A stretch of 64,000 nucleotides of DNA from Reichenbachiella sp. (GCF_033344935.1 NZ_JAWPMM010000001.1:1784001-1848000), one strand, 5' to 3'. Positions 16,863 to 26,626 are shown, counted from the stretch's first letter. Translations and numbers: made by a program. The notes: a model not told the origin generated them from the letters alone.

Positions 16863-18368
16863 TTACTTTTTCTCTTTGGGTAGTTTGGCTCTGAGCAGTT
16901 GTAGTGCAGCGTAGGCTTTGTGGTCTATTCCTGCTTTATATGGATGCTTTTTATAGGACATCGCTTTTTCGTAGTAAAACTCGGCCTTTTCATAATCTTT
17001 ACGATACTCGTAGATGTAGCCGGTATATAGACAAGCTGAAGGAGCGAAGTACCAATTTTCTTTACCAGCCTTCTTTATGGCATTCAGATAGTTGAAAATA
17101 GCATCCTGATCTCTTCCCGTTTTGTCATACAATCGACCGAATCGATAGAAATACTCAGACTCTTCTTTTTTATCTGCCAACAAACCTTGTTGGATGTCGT
17201 CCAGTGCCTGCTTGGCTAAAGTGAAATAGCCACCATCTGTGGCCAGGCGAGCCTTCATTAGTAGTGGATTGGGGTATTCATCTTCTTCCAATAAACTATT
17301 AGCGTTCCTATCTGCAGAGGCGAGTGTTTGGCCGGATTCCTTGGCTTTATTCCAGTGGATTTCAGCCATTTTTTCATTCCCCTCCAGCCAGTAACTCAAG
17401 AAGATTTTGAACCAAGTATCCTTGATATAGTTTTTACCATCATATTGGTTTAGAAATTTTGACAGATGGTATCTGGCCAGCGGGTATTGTTGTTTCTGCA
17501 TATAAATATCACCTAGTTTATAGTAGATGTTATCTATGCGATAGTAGTCTGAACTGGTGAACAGTAGCTTGCGGAGATTAGGAAGGGCCTGCTCACTTTT
17601 TGCATATTTGATGAGTGCAGTGTTATACAAATAATTGACAATGAGATTGTCTTTGTTTGATTTTCTAAGTTCATCTAAAAGGGAGAGCGTTTGTTCCTCT
17701 TTGTTTAAGATGTTGATTGCTATAAGAGACTTGATGAGTCCTGTTTCGAGCCAATAGGGATTGTCTGGTTGTATTTTATTTAGCTCGTCCCATCCAAGTA
17801 TCGCATTACCTCGGATCCCAAATAGTTTGAGTATCCAATGGTAGCTTTCCGGTACTACGGCAAAAAGTACGTGGAGCGTGCCATACGATTTGTAATTGGA
17901 AGTGAAGTCCGGATGTTTTTCAATGTTCTTCTCAATATAGTTGTAGGCGGTTTTTAGAGACATACCGGCTTTCATGTCTTCATCAAAGAGAATTTTTACA
18001 ATGGCCCACTGTGTTCTTATTTCGGCATTGTAGAACCTTTTGTGTGGGTCTGAGTCTTCCATCTCCCTGAGTCCATCCAAATTATCTTCCTCACTATCTT
18101 CATATTTTTTGAAAAGCTTGGGGTCCTCTGTGATTAAGATTTCAATAACGTCAGCGAGACTTTTTACATAGTGATAATGACCCAGCTGAGCGTGATTGGG
18201 GATGACTTGATTGAGTTTGGCTCGGCCACTCTCTAATCTAAGTCTTAAAACATCGTGATAGGCTTCATAAATTTCCGGATGATCCTTGATGCTCTGAGCC
18301 TGAGTGGGTAAAAAACTAAGAAAGGCGAAAAACAAAAAAAGGTGAGACATGCCCACCTTTAATATCAT
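16863..18368 (-). CDS. Exported tetratricopeptide-repeat protein
   Basis: 501 aa from the ATG at 18368 (MILKVGMSHLFLFFAFLSFL...TQAQ, a signal peptide); a TTG at 18392 would add 8 residues. The body is a helical solenoid with several TPR units, clear in the C-terminal half (for example YYKLGDIYMQKQQYPLARYH, YFYRFGRLYDKTGRDQDAIF, YTGYIYEYRKDYEKAEFYYE). It probably acts in the periplasm as a binding scaffold. It starts 30 bp after the zinc-ribbon gene and is last in a nif3-like/zinc-ribbon/TPR operon read leftward. Confidence 0.82.
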   Translation of the reverse strand: MILKVGMSHLFLFFAFLSFLPTQAQSIKDHPEIYEAYHDVLRLRLESGRAKLNQVIPNHAQLGHYHYVKSLADVIEILITEDPKLFKKYEDSEEDNLDGLREMEDSDPHKRFYNAEIRTQWAIVKILFDEDMKAGMSLKTAYNYIEKNIEKHPDFTSNYKSYGTLHVLFAVVPESYHWILKLFGIRGNAILGWDELNKIQPDNPYWLETGLIKSLIAINILNKEEQTLSLLDELRKSNKDNLIVNYLYNTALIKYAKSEQALPNLRKLLFTSSDYYRIDNIYYKLGDIYMQKQQYPLARYHLSKFLNQYDGKNYIKDTWFKIFLSYWLEGNEKMAEIHWNKAKESGQTLASADRNANSLLEEDEYPNPLLMKARLATDGGYFTLAKQALDDIQQGLLADKKEESEYFYRFGRLYDKTGRDQDAIFNYLNAIKKAGKENWYFAPSACLYTGYIYEYRKDYEKAEFYYEKAMSYKKHPYKAGIDHKAYAALQLLRAKLPKEKK

Positions 18369-18398
18369 AATATGTTTTTGAAAAGCCTTCAAACTAGC

Positions 18399-19178
18399 TT
18401 ATTTCTTTGCCGCTGCTTTTCTTCTTGTTCTCGTAGGCTTTTTCTCTTCTACCACTACTTCTTCTACGTCCGCTAATACTCTACCACAGTGCTCACATAC
18501 AATCAGTTTTTTCTTCTCTCTGATTTCCGCTTGCTTCTGAGGAGGTACGATGTTGAAACATCCACCACAAGCATCTCTTTTTACCGGAACAACAGCTAAG
18601 CCGTTTCTTACATTTTCTCTGATCTTGTTGTAAGATAGGAGTAAACGCTCTTCAATTCCTTTCGACGCTTTTTCTCTTCCTTTGAGTAATTTATCTTCTT
18701 CTTCCTTGCTCTCAGTAGTGATGTTATCTAATTCACCTTTTTTGCTTTCAAGATCTTTTGTTCTTTCTTCAAGCGCATTTTTGGTGTCAGCGATTTCTTC
18801 GTTCTTTGCCTCTATATTGGCATAAGCCTCTTTTATTCTTTTTTCAAGAATCTGAATCTCCAATTGTTGCAATTCTACCTCTTTGGTAATCGCGTCATAT
18901 TCTCTGTTGTTTCGAACATTCATTTGCTGTTCCTCATATTTTGCTATGAGTTTTTCAGCATCCTTGATCGCCGTTTTGTTGTTCGAAATGGCCAATTCTA
19001 ATTCCTCGATCTGACCGTTGTGATTGTTTACCCTAGTTTCATATCCGGCTATCTCATCTTCGAGATCCATCACTTCCTCAGGTAAAGCCCCTCTGACTTT
19101 AATTAATTCATCTAATTGTGAATCTATTGACTGTAATTTTGTTAGAGCTTCGAGCTTTTTTGCTACCGTACTTTCCAT
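18399..19178 (-). CDS. Coiled-coil C4-type zinc-ribbon protein
   Basis: 259 aa. Residues about 1-180 form a long antiparallel coiled coil (heptad-rich, Glu/Lys-rich), followed by a zinc ribbon with Cys pairs in ACGGCFNIVPP and VCEHCGRVL (about 200-232) and a basic tail TRTRRKAAAKK. This matches the widespread CT398/HP0958-type family, which in some bacteria influences flagellar or secretion proteins and RNA; its role in Bacteroidota is unknown. It starts 5 bp after the Nif3-like gene. The pairing of these two genes is common in this phylum. Confidence 0.88.
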   Translation of the reverse strand: MESTVAKKLEALTKLQSIDSQLDELIKVRGALPEEVMDLEDEIAGYETRVNNHNGQIEELELAISNNKTAIKDAEKLIAKYEEQQMNVRNNREYDAITKEVELQQLEIQILEKRIKEAYANIEAKNEEIADTKNALEERTKDLESKKGELDNITTESKEEEDKLLKGREKASKGIEERLLLSYNKIRENVRNGLAVVPVKRDACGGCFNIVPPQKQAEIREKKKLIVCEHCGRVLADVEEVVVEEKKPTRTRRKAAAKK

Positions 19179-19183
19179 GTATT

Positions 19184-20278
19184 TTAAAAGTATTTTATAG
19201 GATTTGTATCCACCTCGGATAAATTGAGTGCAATATTAGCGAATTTTTCTTTTAAAAAATTGCAAATCAATTCTTTTGTAAACACCTCACTTTCATAATG
19301 TCCGATATCAGATATGATAATTTTTTCTTCGGCATCAAAAAACTCGTGATACTTAAAATCTGCTGTAACAAAAACATCAGCCCCAGCTCCTTTGGCATGA
19401 CCTAATAAGAAACTTCCTGCCCCTCCGCATACTGCAATTTTTTTGACTTCTGCTTTATGAAATGCTGTATGCCTGATCACCTTGAGGTTGAATTGCTCTT
19501 TCAATAGATTCATAAAAGAAGCTGTAGGGATGGCGGTTTCTAATTCACCGATCATTCCAGACCCCACATCCTGGTTTTCGTTTTCTAATGCGGTGAGATA
19601 ATAGGCTACTTCTTCGTAGGGATGTGCCTTTTTCAATGCGGCCACCACTTTGCCTTTGATATGAGAAGGGAATATGCCTTCGATTCTGGTTTCTTCGACT
19701 AGCTCGCGTTCGTTGTTTTTGCCAATGACCGGATTGGCCTGATCATTTGGTCTAAACGAACCGGTACCTTTTACCTGAAAACTGCATTCGTCATAGTTGC
19801 CAATATGACCCAATCCAGCGGTATATAATGCATCAAGGACATTTTGAGCGTGTTCTGTAGGGATGAAGGTCACAAGCTTACTAAGCAATCCAGACTTTGG
19901 CGCCAGCGTTTTGCAATTTTGGAGACCTATGCGATCGCAAATCATTCGATTGACTCCGGTATGTACGTTATCAAGATTGGTATGAATACTGAAGATGGCA
20001 ATGTCATTTTTGATGGCTTTGATCACTGTTCGTTCCACATAGTTTTTGCCTGTAAATGACTTCAAACCTTTAAATACGATGGGGTGATGCGCAATGATCA
20101 AATTGGCTCCTTTGTCTATTGCTTCCTGAACAACTTCTTCGGTACAGTCGAGACTGACCAATACGCCCTGAAGTTGTAGGTCTGGGCTTCCGGTGATAAG
20201 CCGAGCATTGTCATAAGATTCTTGGTAAGCTGGAGGTGCCCATTGATTAAGTGCTCCTATAATATCGTTTATTCGCAT
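19184..20278 (-). CDS. Nif3-like dinuclear metal-centre protein
   Basis: Nif3/YqfO family, 364 aa, with the inserted PII-like middle domain (about 130-240) typical of the longer form. Metal-binding motifs: IIAHHPIVFKG (about 60-70), FSIHTNLDN (about 95-103) and ISDIGHYESE near residue 330. Such proteins form toroidal hexamers binding two metals per subunit; they are often annotated as GTP cyclohydrolase I type 2, but a physiological reaction is not settled. It is first in the three-gene operon running leftward, divergent from the gene at 20365. Confidence 0.92.
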   Translation of the reverse strand: MRINDIIGALNQWAPPAYQESYDNARLITGSPDLQLQGVLVSLDCTEEVVQEAIDKGANLIIAHHPIVFKGLKSFTGKNYVERTVIKAIKNDIAIFSIHTNLDNVHTGVNRMICDRIGLQNCKTLAPKSGLLSKLVTFIPTEHAQNVLDALYTAGLGHIGNYDECSFQVKGTGSFRPNDQANPVIGKNNERELVEETRIEGIFPSHIKGKVVAALKKAHPYEEVAYYLTALENENQDVGSGMIGELETAIPTASFMNLLKEQFNLKVIRHTAFHKAEVKKIAVCGGAGSFLLGHAKGAGADVFVTADFKYHEFFDAEEKIIISDIGHYESEVFTKELICNFLKEKFANIALNLSEVDTNPIKYF

Positions 20279-20364
20279 AGTACTCTAAAGATAAGTATTC
20301 CGTGATTGCTAAATTAATGAGCTAACACAGATGAGGTTAGTCTTGCGACTATTAATTTTGAAAG

Positions 20365-21096
20365 ATGATTTCAAAATGGAGGTATGTGTGGTGGCCTTTG
20401 GTTATGGTGAATTGGTGTAAGACCATATTCAGAAATAGATTATTTGATCTTGGTATTTGGAAATCTGTGGAGTTTGAAGTGCCAGTGATTTTTGTTGGAT
20501 CAATAGCCAAGGATCCGACTATCGATGTATCCAAGTACATCCAACAGCTGCTGAAAGGCGCCCTTCATATAGATCGTTATGAAACGGCAACTTATCACTT
20601 AGAAAAGAATACGAACGAATCAGGTTCTTATCATTGGGCTTTAAATGCTGAAAATACCTTTTCTACAAAACACAAAGTACTCGGCCTATCGGAGTGGTTT
20701 CAAACCCATGGTGATACTTCAGCCTTTGTTATGGACGGTGAATTTAAAAGGAGCGAAATACGTCCCCAGTTTAGGTTGTTGATTACTGATTTCAATCGAC
20801 CGTTTAATGGTGATAAAATGAGCCCAATTGGAAAACTGAAAGAGAGTAAGGATGAAGCAAAAAGAGCAGATGCTATTCTTGTTTACAATTCAATGAATAA
20901 GGAAGAATGCGATAAGTTGGAAAGATCTTTGATGCCATTTTTGGAGAAAGGAACACCAGTGTTTTTTATAAAAAACTCATTTGACTCTTTAAACTCATTT
21001 AAATCTTCCGAAGAAATAGAATTTATATCAGATCGTCCTAACTTTGAGCGCTTGATTCTGAACATCTTGCCAAACGCAAATCCAGATAGTGAATAG
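20365..21096 (+). CDS. Truncated LpxK-like protein lacking the ATP-binding motif
   Basis: 243 aa, against about 350 for tetraacyldisaccharide 4'-kinase (LpxK). It keeps the family's membrane-associated start (WRYVWWPLVMVNWCKTIFRN), strand VPVIFVG, and the block LLITDFNRPFNGDKMSPIGK followed by LKESKDEAKRADAILV, which parallels LpxK's LLTDY...LPAGRLRE...AKRADIIIV. But the P-loop (family G-N-L-x-x-G-G-x-G-K-T) is here GSIAKDPTIDVSK, and the active-site LDDAFQHR is MDGEFKR. Lipid A kinase activity is therefore very unlikely, and calling it lpxK would be an error. It overlaps the porin gene by 8 bp, so they share an operon. Confidence 0.72.
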   Translation: MISKWRYVWWPLVMVNWCKTIFRNRLFDLGIWKSVEFEVPVIFVGSIAKDPTIDVSKYIQQLLKGALHIDRYETATYHLEKNTNESGSYHWALNAENTFSTKHKVLGLSEWFQTHGDTSAFVMDGEFKRSEIRPQFRLLITDFNRPFNGDKMSPIGKLKESKDEAKRADAILVYNSMNKEECDKLERSLMPFLEKGTPVFFIKNSFDSLNSFKSSEEIEFISDRPNFERLILNILPNANPDSE

Positions 21097-22915
21097 ATTA
21101 CTCTTTTTCGTTTTTATGTGCTTCTCAACAACGGCTTGGTCGCAAATACTTGATGATTCGACTAAGTTGGTTTATGGGCCTACCACGTCCAGGTACATAT
21201 TTGAAAAAGATTTAATGCGTAGCGATACGCTTTATCATACCATAGATACAACTATTCATAACTTGGAACGGTTCGAGTTTAAGGATAAAACCGAGACGGT
21301 ATACCAGGACCTGGGAAATAATGGTACTGCCTTACGACCGATATATTATTCGGAGCCACAAATCATCGGGAGGACCACTGGGTTTGAGTCTTATACGCCG
21401 TATGTAAAAAAATCAGAAGATTTTAAATACTACGACTCCAAATCACCTTTTATGGAGTTGAATGTAGGATTTGGCGGAAAAGGAAGAAATGTCGTTGATT
21501 TTAATTTTTCAAGAAATGTAAATGCACAATGGAATATTGGTTTTGATGTGCACAAGATATCTTCTTTTAAGCTGATCGGGGCTTCATCATTGAGGGAAAC
21601 TCAGATTTCAGGTACTGCAATTGATGCGTATACTTTTCACAGTTCTAAGAATTCAAAGTACCATTTGATGTTTCATGCCTACAAATTTGAGCATGATGCC
21701 AGTGAAACAGGAGGGATCAAGTTGCCAGATGACCCTGAGGAAAGAGATTACTTTCAATATCAGGATTCTGACATAAAGCTAAGAAATGCAGTGAGCTCAG
21801 ATAACCGCACCAGACTACATCTATATCAGGAATATTCTGTCGCTGAGTTTTTTGAGATTTATGCAGTGGTAGAGAGAAATAATGTCGAAAATAAATATGA
21901 AGATGCGCCGCTATCGGCTACTACAGATTATTACAATCAATTTTTGATACGCACTGATTCTACCTTGGATGCTTCTCTATTCAATGAATGGAAAACAGAG
22001 GCCGGTTTGAAAGGGCGTGCGGGCAAACGTATATATTATTCTGGCTATGTGAAGCGGAGAGATATTGATTTTAGCTATAGACATCTGGATACTTTCGGAC
22101 ATACAGCTGAAAATTATGTTGGAGGAGATATCATGCTGTATGTTACAAAAAATAATGTACTGAGCGGTGATGTGGAAGTAAGTGATGGTGGCCAATATAT
22201 GTTTTCAGGGCGATATGAAAACAACTTTTTGAGAGCAGAATATACTTCAAGTAAGTACCTCCCATCTTTCATGGCTGAAAGATATTTTGGCAATCACTAC
22301 GAATGGTCGAACAGTTTTTCTGATATATTATCCAATACGATAACGGGTTCGGTTTTCTATGCTTTGCCTTTTGTGAGGTTGGAGCCAGAGGTGAAAATTT
22401 CTAGTATTGATAATTATGTCTATTTCGGCTTGGATAGTCTGCCTGCTCAAAATTCAGCTGTTGCGCTAGTCAATAATTATACTTTGAAGGCAGATTTCAC
22501 AGTCCTAAAAAATTTTAAGTTTGAGAACCGAGTCATTTTTAATCATGTGGCTGGAGATGGAGCAGATGTTATTAGAACACCAGATTGGAATTATTTTGGT
22601 AAGTGGTATTATGAGAATATCGTGTTCAACAATTACATGGAAATGCAATTGGGCTTTAATATCAGGTGGCAGTCTGCTTACTTTGCCAATGCCTACGATC
22701 CGATCACCCAGCAGTTTTATATCCAAAATGATTTTGAAATACCGTCCTTCTGGACTGCAGATCTTTTCTTTGTCATGAAAGCTCAGAAATTGAGCTTATG
22801 GGCGAAATTCAAGTATATCAATCAAAAGAAAGAGGAGGGTTATTTCGAAACCCCTTACTATCCCGGGACAAGGAAAATGATTGACTTGGGCTTAAGATGG
22901 CATTTTTATGATTGA
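21089..22915 (+). CDS. Putative outer-membrane porin (Bacteroidota porin family)
   Basis: 608 aa, GTG start overlapping the previous gene by 8 bp; signal peptide MNRLLFFVFMCFSTTAWSQ. After an N-terminal region of about 100 residues, the rest alternates polar and aromatic residues in strands ending in aromatic girdles (for example MELNVGFGGKGRNVVDFNFS, ENRVIFNHVAGDGADVI) and closes with DLGLRWHFYD, as expected for a large outer-membrane barrel. It resembles the putative porin group common in Cytophagales. The solute is unknown. The coupled LpxK-like gene suggests a shared envelope role, which is inference. Confidence 0.75.
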   Translation: MNRLLFFVFMCFSTTAWSQILDDSTKLVYGPTTSRYIFEKDLMRSDTLYHTIDTTIHNLERFEFKDKTETVYQDLGNNGTALRPIYYSEPQIIGRTTGFESYTPYVKKSEDFKYYDSKSPFMELNVGFGGKGRNVVDFNFSRNVNAQWNIGFDVHKISSFKLIGASSLRETQISGTAIDAYTFHSSKNSKYHLMFHAYKFEHDASETGGIKLPDDPEERDYFQYQDSDIKLRNAVSSDNRTRLHLYQEYSVAEFFEIYAVVERNNVENKYEDAPLSATTDYYNQFLIRTDSTLDASLFNEWKTEAGLKGRAGKRIYYSGYVKRRDIDFSYRHLDTFGHTAENYVGGDIMLYVTKNNVLSGDVEVSDGGQYMFSGRYENNFLRAEYTSSKYLPSFMAERYFGNHYEWSNSFSDILSNTITGSVFYALPFVRLEPEVKISSIDNYVYFGLDSLPAQNSAVALVNNYTLKADFTVLKNFKFENRVIFNHVAGDGADVIRTPDWNYFGKWYYENIVFNNYMEMQLGFNIRWQSAYFANAYDPITQQFYIQNDFEIPSFWTADLFFVMKAQKLSLWAKFKYINQKKEEGYFETPYYPGTRKMIDLGLRWHFYD

Positions 22916-22920
22916 TAACC

Positions 22921-23523
22921 ATGGAGCAGAAGAATAAAACGACACTTGGTCTCAACCTACCCACAGACCCTCGTTGGGTCAATATTGCAGAAAAGTCGAT
23001 TGCTGAAATTTTGATTGATCACGCCTATTGTGAGCAAAAAGCAGCGTCATCAGGCATATCACTCATCGTGCAATATCCTGAACATGAAGAGCTGGTAGAG
23101 ATGCTCACTGATTTAGTAGCCGAAGAATGGAGTCATTTCGAACGTGTGCTGGAGATGATGAAAAAAAGAGGCATCAAGCTGGATCGCATGCGCAAGGATG
23201 AGTATGTACTGGCCATTTCAAAAATACTCAGAGGAGGAGGGAGCAGAGAAGCTCAGCTAGTAGAAAAGTTGCTTTTGAATGCATTAATTGAAGCCAGAAG
23301 CTGCGAACGATTCAAAATCCTACATCAGAACATACAAGACGAAGAACTTTCTAAATTCTATTTTGAATTGATGGTTTCAGAAGCTGGTCATTACAATAGC
23401 TTCTTGGATATGGCCAAGCGATTCAAACCGGAAGAATACGTGATGAAACGATGGTCAGAATTTCTAGAAGCAGAAGCTGAAATTCTGAAGAACTTAGAAG
23501 TTCGTCCTGATCGTATGCACTAA
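22921..23523 (+). CDS. miaE: tRNA-(ms2io6A)-hydroxylase MiaE
   Basis: Non-haem diiron monooxygenase that hydroxylates the isopentenyl group of ms2i6A at tRNA position 37. 200 aa from the ATG at 22921. The four-helix ferritin-like fold and diiron ligands are visible: DHAYCEQKAAS in helix 1, EEWSHFERV (E-x-x-H, about 66-69), EARSCERF (about 122) and SEAGHYNSF (E-x-x-H, about 150-153). Length fits the family. It starts 5 bp after the porin gene and is likely the third gene of that operon, though functionally unrelated. Confidence 0.92.
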   Translation: MEQKNKTTLGLNLPTDPRWVNIAEKSIAEILIDHAYCEQKAASSGISLIVQYPEHEELVEMLTDLVAEEWSHFERVLEMMKKRGIKLDRMRKDEYVLAISKILRGGGSREAQLVEKLLLNALIEARSCERFKILHQNIQDEELSKFYFELMVSEAGHYNSFLDMAKRFKPEEYVMKRWSEFLEAEAEILKNLEVRPDRMH

Positions 23524-23531
23524 GGTATGTG

Positions 23532-23560
23532 CAAAAAAAGAGGAGCCTCTCGACTCCTCT
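23532..23560 (-). terminator. Rho-independent terminator of the GH3 gene
   Basis: Stem AGAGGAG (23539-23545) with CTCCTCT (23554-23560); on the minus strand it is followed by a run of seven T. It lies about 35 bp after the stop of the bglX gene and may also close the miaE unit from the other side. Confidence 0.75.
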
Positions 23561-23594
23561 CCACTTACCCAAAACTAATTTTTGCTAAAATCTA

Positions 23595-25895
23595 TTAATC
23601 AACTAATCTAAAATCAGTCGTTAATATTTTTTGGGAATTGCCACCTATCATCAGAGCAAATTGGCCTGGCTCAGAGCCAAAAGACAGATCCGCTCGATAG
23701 TAGGAGAGTGTTTCGTTATTGATTGTAAACTGGACCACTTTTTCTTCCCCAGGTTTTAGCGTAATTTTTTCAAAACCTTTTAATTCTTTCACAGGTCGGG
23801 TTACACTACCCACATAATCTCTGATGTAGAGTTGTACAGTTTCCTGTCCACCTACTTTTCCGGTATTTTTCACTTTTATCGATGCTACGATTTCACCTGC
23901 TTGATTCATTTCTGAAGAAGAAAGTGATAGGTCACTGTATTCAAAAGTGGTGTAGCTTAACCCATAACCAAATGGATACAATGGCGTGTTTGGTGAATCT
24001 GTATAATGAGACCAGAATACCATACCAGCATCATGAGGGTTGGTGGCTGGACGGCCACCGTTTTTGTGATTGTAGTAAATAGGACACTGACCAACGTTTC
24101 TAGGAAAACTTACAGGAAGTTTACCTGAAGGGTTGTAGTCACCGAATAGCACGTCTGCTATGGCGTTTCCTGCTTCAGATCCTAGGTGCCAAACTTCGAG
24201 AATGGCTGGTATGTTCTCATCCAATTCAGGAATGGCTAGAGAACGACCATTCATAAGAGTTACCACAATGTTTTTATTGACTTTGAGTATTTCGTACATC
24301 AAGTCCATTTGATCACCTTTTAGACCAATGTCTGTTTGGCTTCGGCCTTCACCAGATTGCCAGCAGTCTTCTCCTAGAGCCAACACTACCACATCCACCT
24401 TCTTGGCCAATTGGATAGCTTCGTCAAACCCAGATTGGTCTCCTTCTACAAATTCGAGCTCATATACGAACTTTCTTCTTCCTGTAGTTAATGTGTAACC
24501 TTGAGCGAAAGAGACATCTGATTTGTTGGAAACCGCTCCTTGAATACCTTCCAATACCGATACCGCACTTCCTTCATTGGCCTGAGCTCTCCAGCTTCCC
24601 AACGGTACATCCTTGTCCGCCGCCAACGAACCAATAACTGCAATAGACTGGCCTTCTTTGTTGAGGGGAAGTAGGTTGTTTTCATTTTTTAGCAAAACGA
24701 TTGATTTTCGAGCAGCTTCTCTAGCTACTTTCAAATTCTCCTCTGTAAGTAAATCAGCCTTTTCTCTTGTGGTATCGCTATATCGGTAAGGATTTTCGAA
24801 TAGTCCTAATTGAAACTTGATCGTTAAGACTCTTCTTACGGCATCATTGAGTATCTCTTCACTAATCTTCCCTGTAGAGACCAACTCCTCAATGGAGTTT
24901 TCATATACATGAGCTTCCATGTCCATATCACTACCTGCGGTCAGAGCTTTGTAACCCGCCTCTAAGGTGTCTGCTGCAAACCCGTGGGTAATCATTTCGC
25001 CAATTGAACCCCAATCAGAAACCACGAATCCATTTTGGTAATTCCACGCGCCTTTGAGCAATTCTCTCTGAAGTAACTCACTGCCATTGGCTGGCACTCC
25101 GCCTATTTCGTTGAATGAATTCATGAATGAAGCCACACCAGCTTCACTCGCTGCTTTAAATGGTGGCAACACCATGTTATAAAGGGTTTGCATGCTAATG
25201 TCTACCGTGTTGTAGTCTCGTCCAGCCTCTGCAAAGCCGTAGGCCGCAAAGTGCTTCGCACAGGCTGCAATCGTAGCTTCATCTGAGAGGTTATTCCCCT
25301 GAAACCCTTCAATCCACGCTTTCGATAGGTATGAGGCTAAGTATGGGTCTTCACCTGGACTTTCCATCATGCGACCCCAACGAGCATCTCGTGCAATGTC
25401 CATCATAGGGGCAAACGTCCAGTTGATGCCTGAGGCTGAGGCTTCTTTGGCGGCCACTTGCGCACCTGATCTAGCCACTTCTGCGTCCCAACTCGCGGCC
25501 TGACCCAAAGGAATCGGCATCATGGTTTTATACCCATGTATAACATCGTACCCAAATAGTAAAGGAATACCTAATCTGCTATTTTCTACAGCAAGCTTTT
25601 GTGCCTCTCTGGTACCTTCAGTGGTAATTACATTGAGCATGGCGCCCACTCGGCCACTTTTAATATTCTCTAATTTTTGTTGATTGTTTGCATCTTTCGG
25701 AACAGGCCCGGTGAATTCCCAGCTACCTGCATAGAGGTTGAGTTGTCCGGCTTTTTCTTCTAAAGTCATCAATGACAAAAGACTATCTACCTCAGTGGCA
25801 AAAGGAGCTGCAGTACTCTTTGTATTACTTGAATTATTCTTCATACACGCCGTAAGCGCTATAGTCACAATGGCTATGGCCAGTTGTACTTTCAT
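23595..25895 (-). CDS. bglX: Glycoside hydrolase family 3 beta-glucosidase, lipoprotein
   Basis: 766 aa from the ATG at 25895 (MKVQLAIAIVTIALTAC, lipoprotein signal); the frame is open 20 codons further up but that would bury the signal. Three domains in order: GH3 N-terminal barrel with AKHFAAYGFAEAGRDYN and the nucleophile Asp in GFVVSDWGS (about 300), GH3 C-terminal sandwich (IAVIGSLAADKDVPLGSWRA, VVVLALGEDCWQSGEGRS), and a C-terminal fibronectin-III-like domain (TVQLYIRDYVGSVTRPVKEL). It resembles periplasmic BglX, hydrolysing beta-linked gluco-oligosaccharides; the exact linkage is uncertain. There is no acidic stretch after the Cys, so it probably faces the periplasm. Confidence 0.92.
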   Translation of the reverse strand: MKVQLAIAIVTIALTACMKNNSSNTKSTAAPFATEVDSLLSLMTLEEKAGQLNLYAGSWEFTGPVPKDANNQQKLENIKSGRVGAMLNVITTEGTREAQKLAVENSRLGIPLLFGYDVIHGYKTMMPIPLGQAASWDAEVARSGAQVAAKEASASGINWTFAPMMDIARDARWGRMMESPGEDPYLASYLSKAWIEGFQGNNLSDEATIAACAKHFAAYGFAEAGRDYNTVDISMQTLYNMVLPPFKAASEAGVASFMNSFNEIGGVPANGSELLQRELLKGAWNYQNGFVVSDWGSIGEMITHGFAADTLEAGYKALTAGSDMDMEAHVYENSIEELVSTGKISEEILNDAVRRVLTIKFQLGLFENPYRYSDTTREKADLLTEENLKVAREAARKSIVLLKNENNLLPLNKEGQSIAVIGSLAADKDVPLGSWRAQANEGSAVSVLEGIQGAVSNKSDVSFAQGYTLTTGRRKFVYELEFVEGDQSGFDEAIQLAKKVDVVVLALGEDCWQSGEGRSQTDIGLKGDQMDLMYEILKVNKNIVVTLMNGRSLAIPELDENIPAILEVWHLGSEAGNAIADVLFGDYNPSGKLPVSFPRNVGQCPIYYNHKNGGRPATNPHDAGMVFWSHYTDSPNTPLYPFGYGLSYTTFEYSDLSLSSSEMNQAGEIVASIKVKNTGKVGGQETVQLYIRDYVGSVTRPVKELKGFEKITLKPGEEKVVQFTINNETLSYYRADLSFGSEPGQFALMIGGNSQKILTTDFRLVD

Positions 25896-26035
25896 ACCGT
25901 TCGATTTTTTAAATTTTGATGAACAAATAAAGAATAAAGTGAAGAAGGAGGACAATGGGATATATCACAATAGGGGAAGACAGATTTATCATTCACCTTT
26001 TATACATTTGATAAAAGCTTAATTAGATAATCAAA

Positions 26036-26620
26036 ATGGAGGATGCTATTTTCTTTTCTTCAGCTCATGAGTTTGGCCAGTGGTTGGCAGCACATCATCA
26101 AAAACTTACCGAGCAGTGGATTGGGTTTTATAAAGTGAAATCTGGAAGGCCATCAATGACCTGGTCAGAGTCAGTGGATCAGGCGCTTTGTTATGGTTGG
26201 ATAGATGGATTGAGAAAATCTATTGATGACCAGAGTTATAAAATTCGCTTTACGCCACGCAAGCCCAAAAGTCATTGGAGTGCAGTCAATCTCAAAAAGA
26301 TGAAGTTTCTTCTCGCAGAAAATCTCGTTGCTCCAGCAGGACTTGCCATCTATGAGAAAAGAGACAAAGAGAATGCAAGAAAGGCCTCTTTCGAGCAGAA
26401 GGAAATCAAGCTAGATAAAGTATACGAGGACCAACTTCGTTCTAATGGTCCGGCATGGGCTTTTTTCAACGAATTGCCTCCTTCCATAAAGAAACCAACA
26501 GTTTGGTGGGTCATTAGCGCTAAACAAGAGGCAACGCGACAAAGAAGGTTAAAAATCATGATTGAATGTTCAGCCAAAGGCGAACGCATTCCACTTTTAA
26601 AATGGAATAAAAAGTATTAA
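26036..26620 (+). CDS. YdeI/OmdA-family protein
   Basis: 194 aa, soluble. The N-terminal half has the family pattern KLTEQWIGFYKVKSGRPSMTW, followed by DQALCYGWIDGLRKS (about 55-70) and FTPRKPKSHWSAVN (about 80-93); the C-terminal half (FFNELPPSIKKPTVWWVISAK...RLKIMIE) matches the bacteriocin-protection or OmdA-type helical segment. The molecular role of the family is unknown. It is 6 bp from cutC, so they are co-transcribed. Confidence 0.85.
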   Translation: MEDAIFFSSAHEFGQWLAAHHQKLTEQWIGFYKVKSGRPSMTWSESVDQALCYGWIDGLRKSIDDQSYKIRFTPRKPKSHWSAVNLKKMKFLLAENLVAPAGLAIYEKRDKENARKASFEQKEIKLDKVYEDQLRSNGPAWAFFNELPPSIKKPTVWWVISAKQEATRQRRLKIMIECSAKGERIPLLKWNKKY

Positions 26621-26626
26621 AAGAAT

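Noticed and set aside
20365-21096. Assigning the symbol lpxK
   Set aside because: P-loop and active-site motif are missing and the protein is too short to be a working 4'-kinase.
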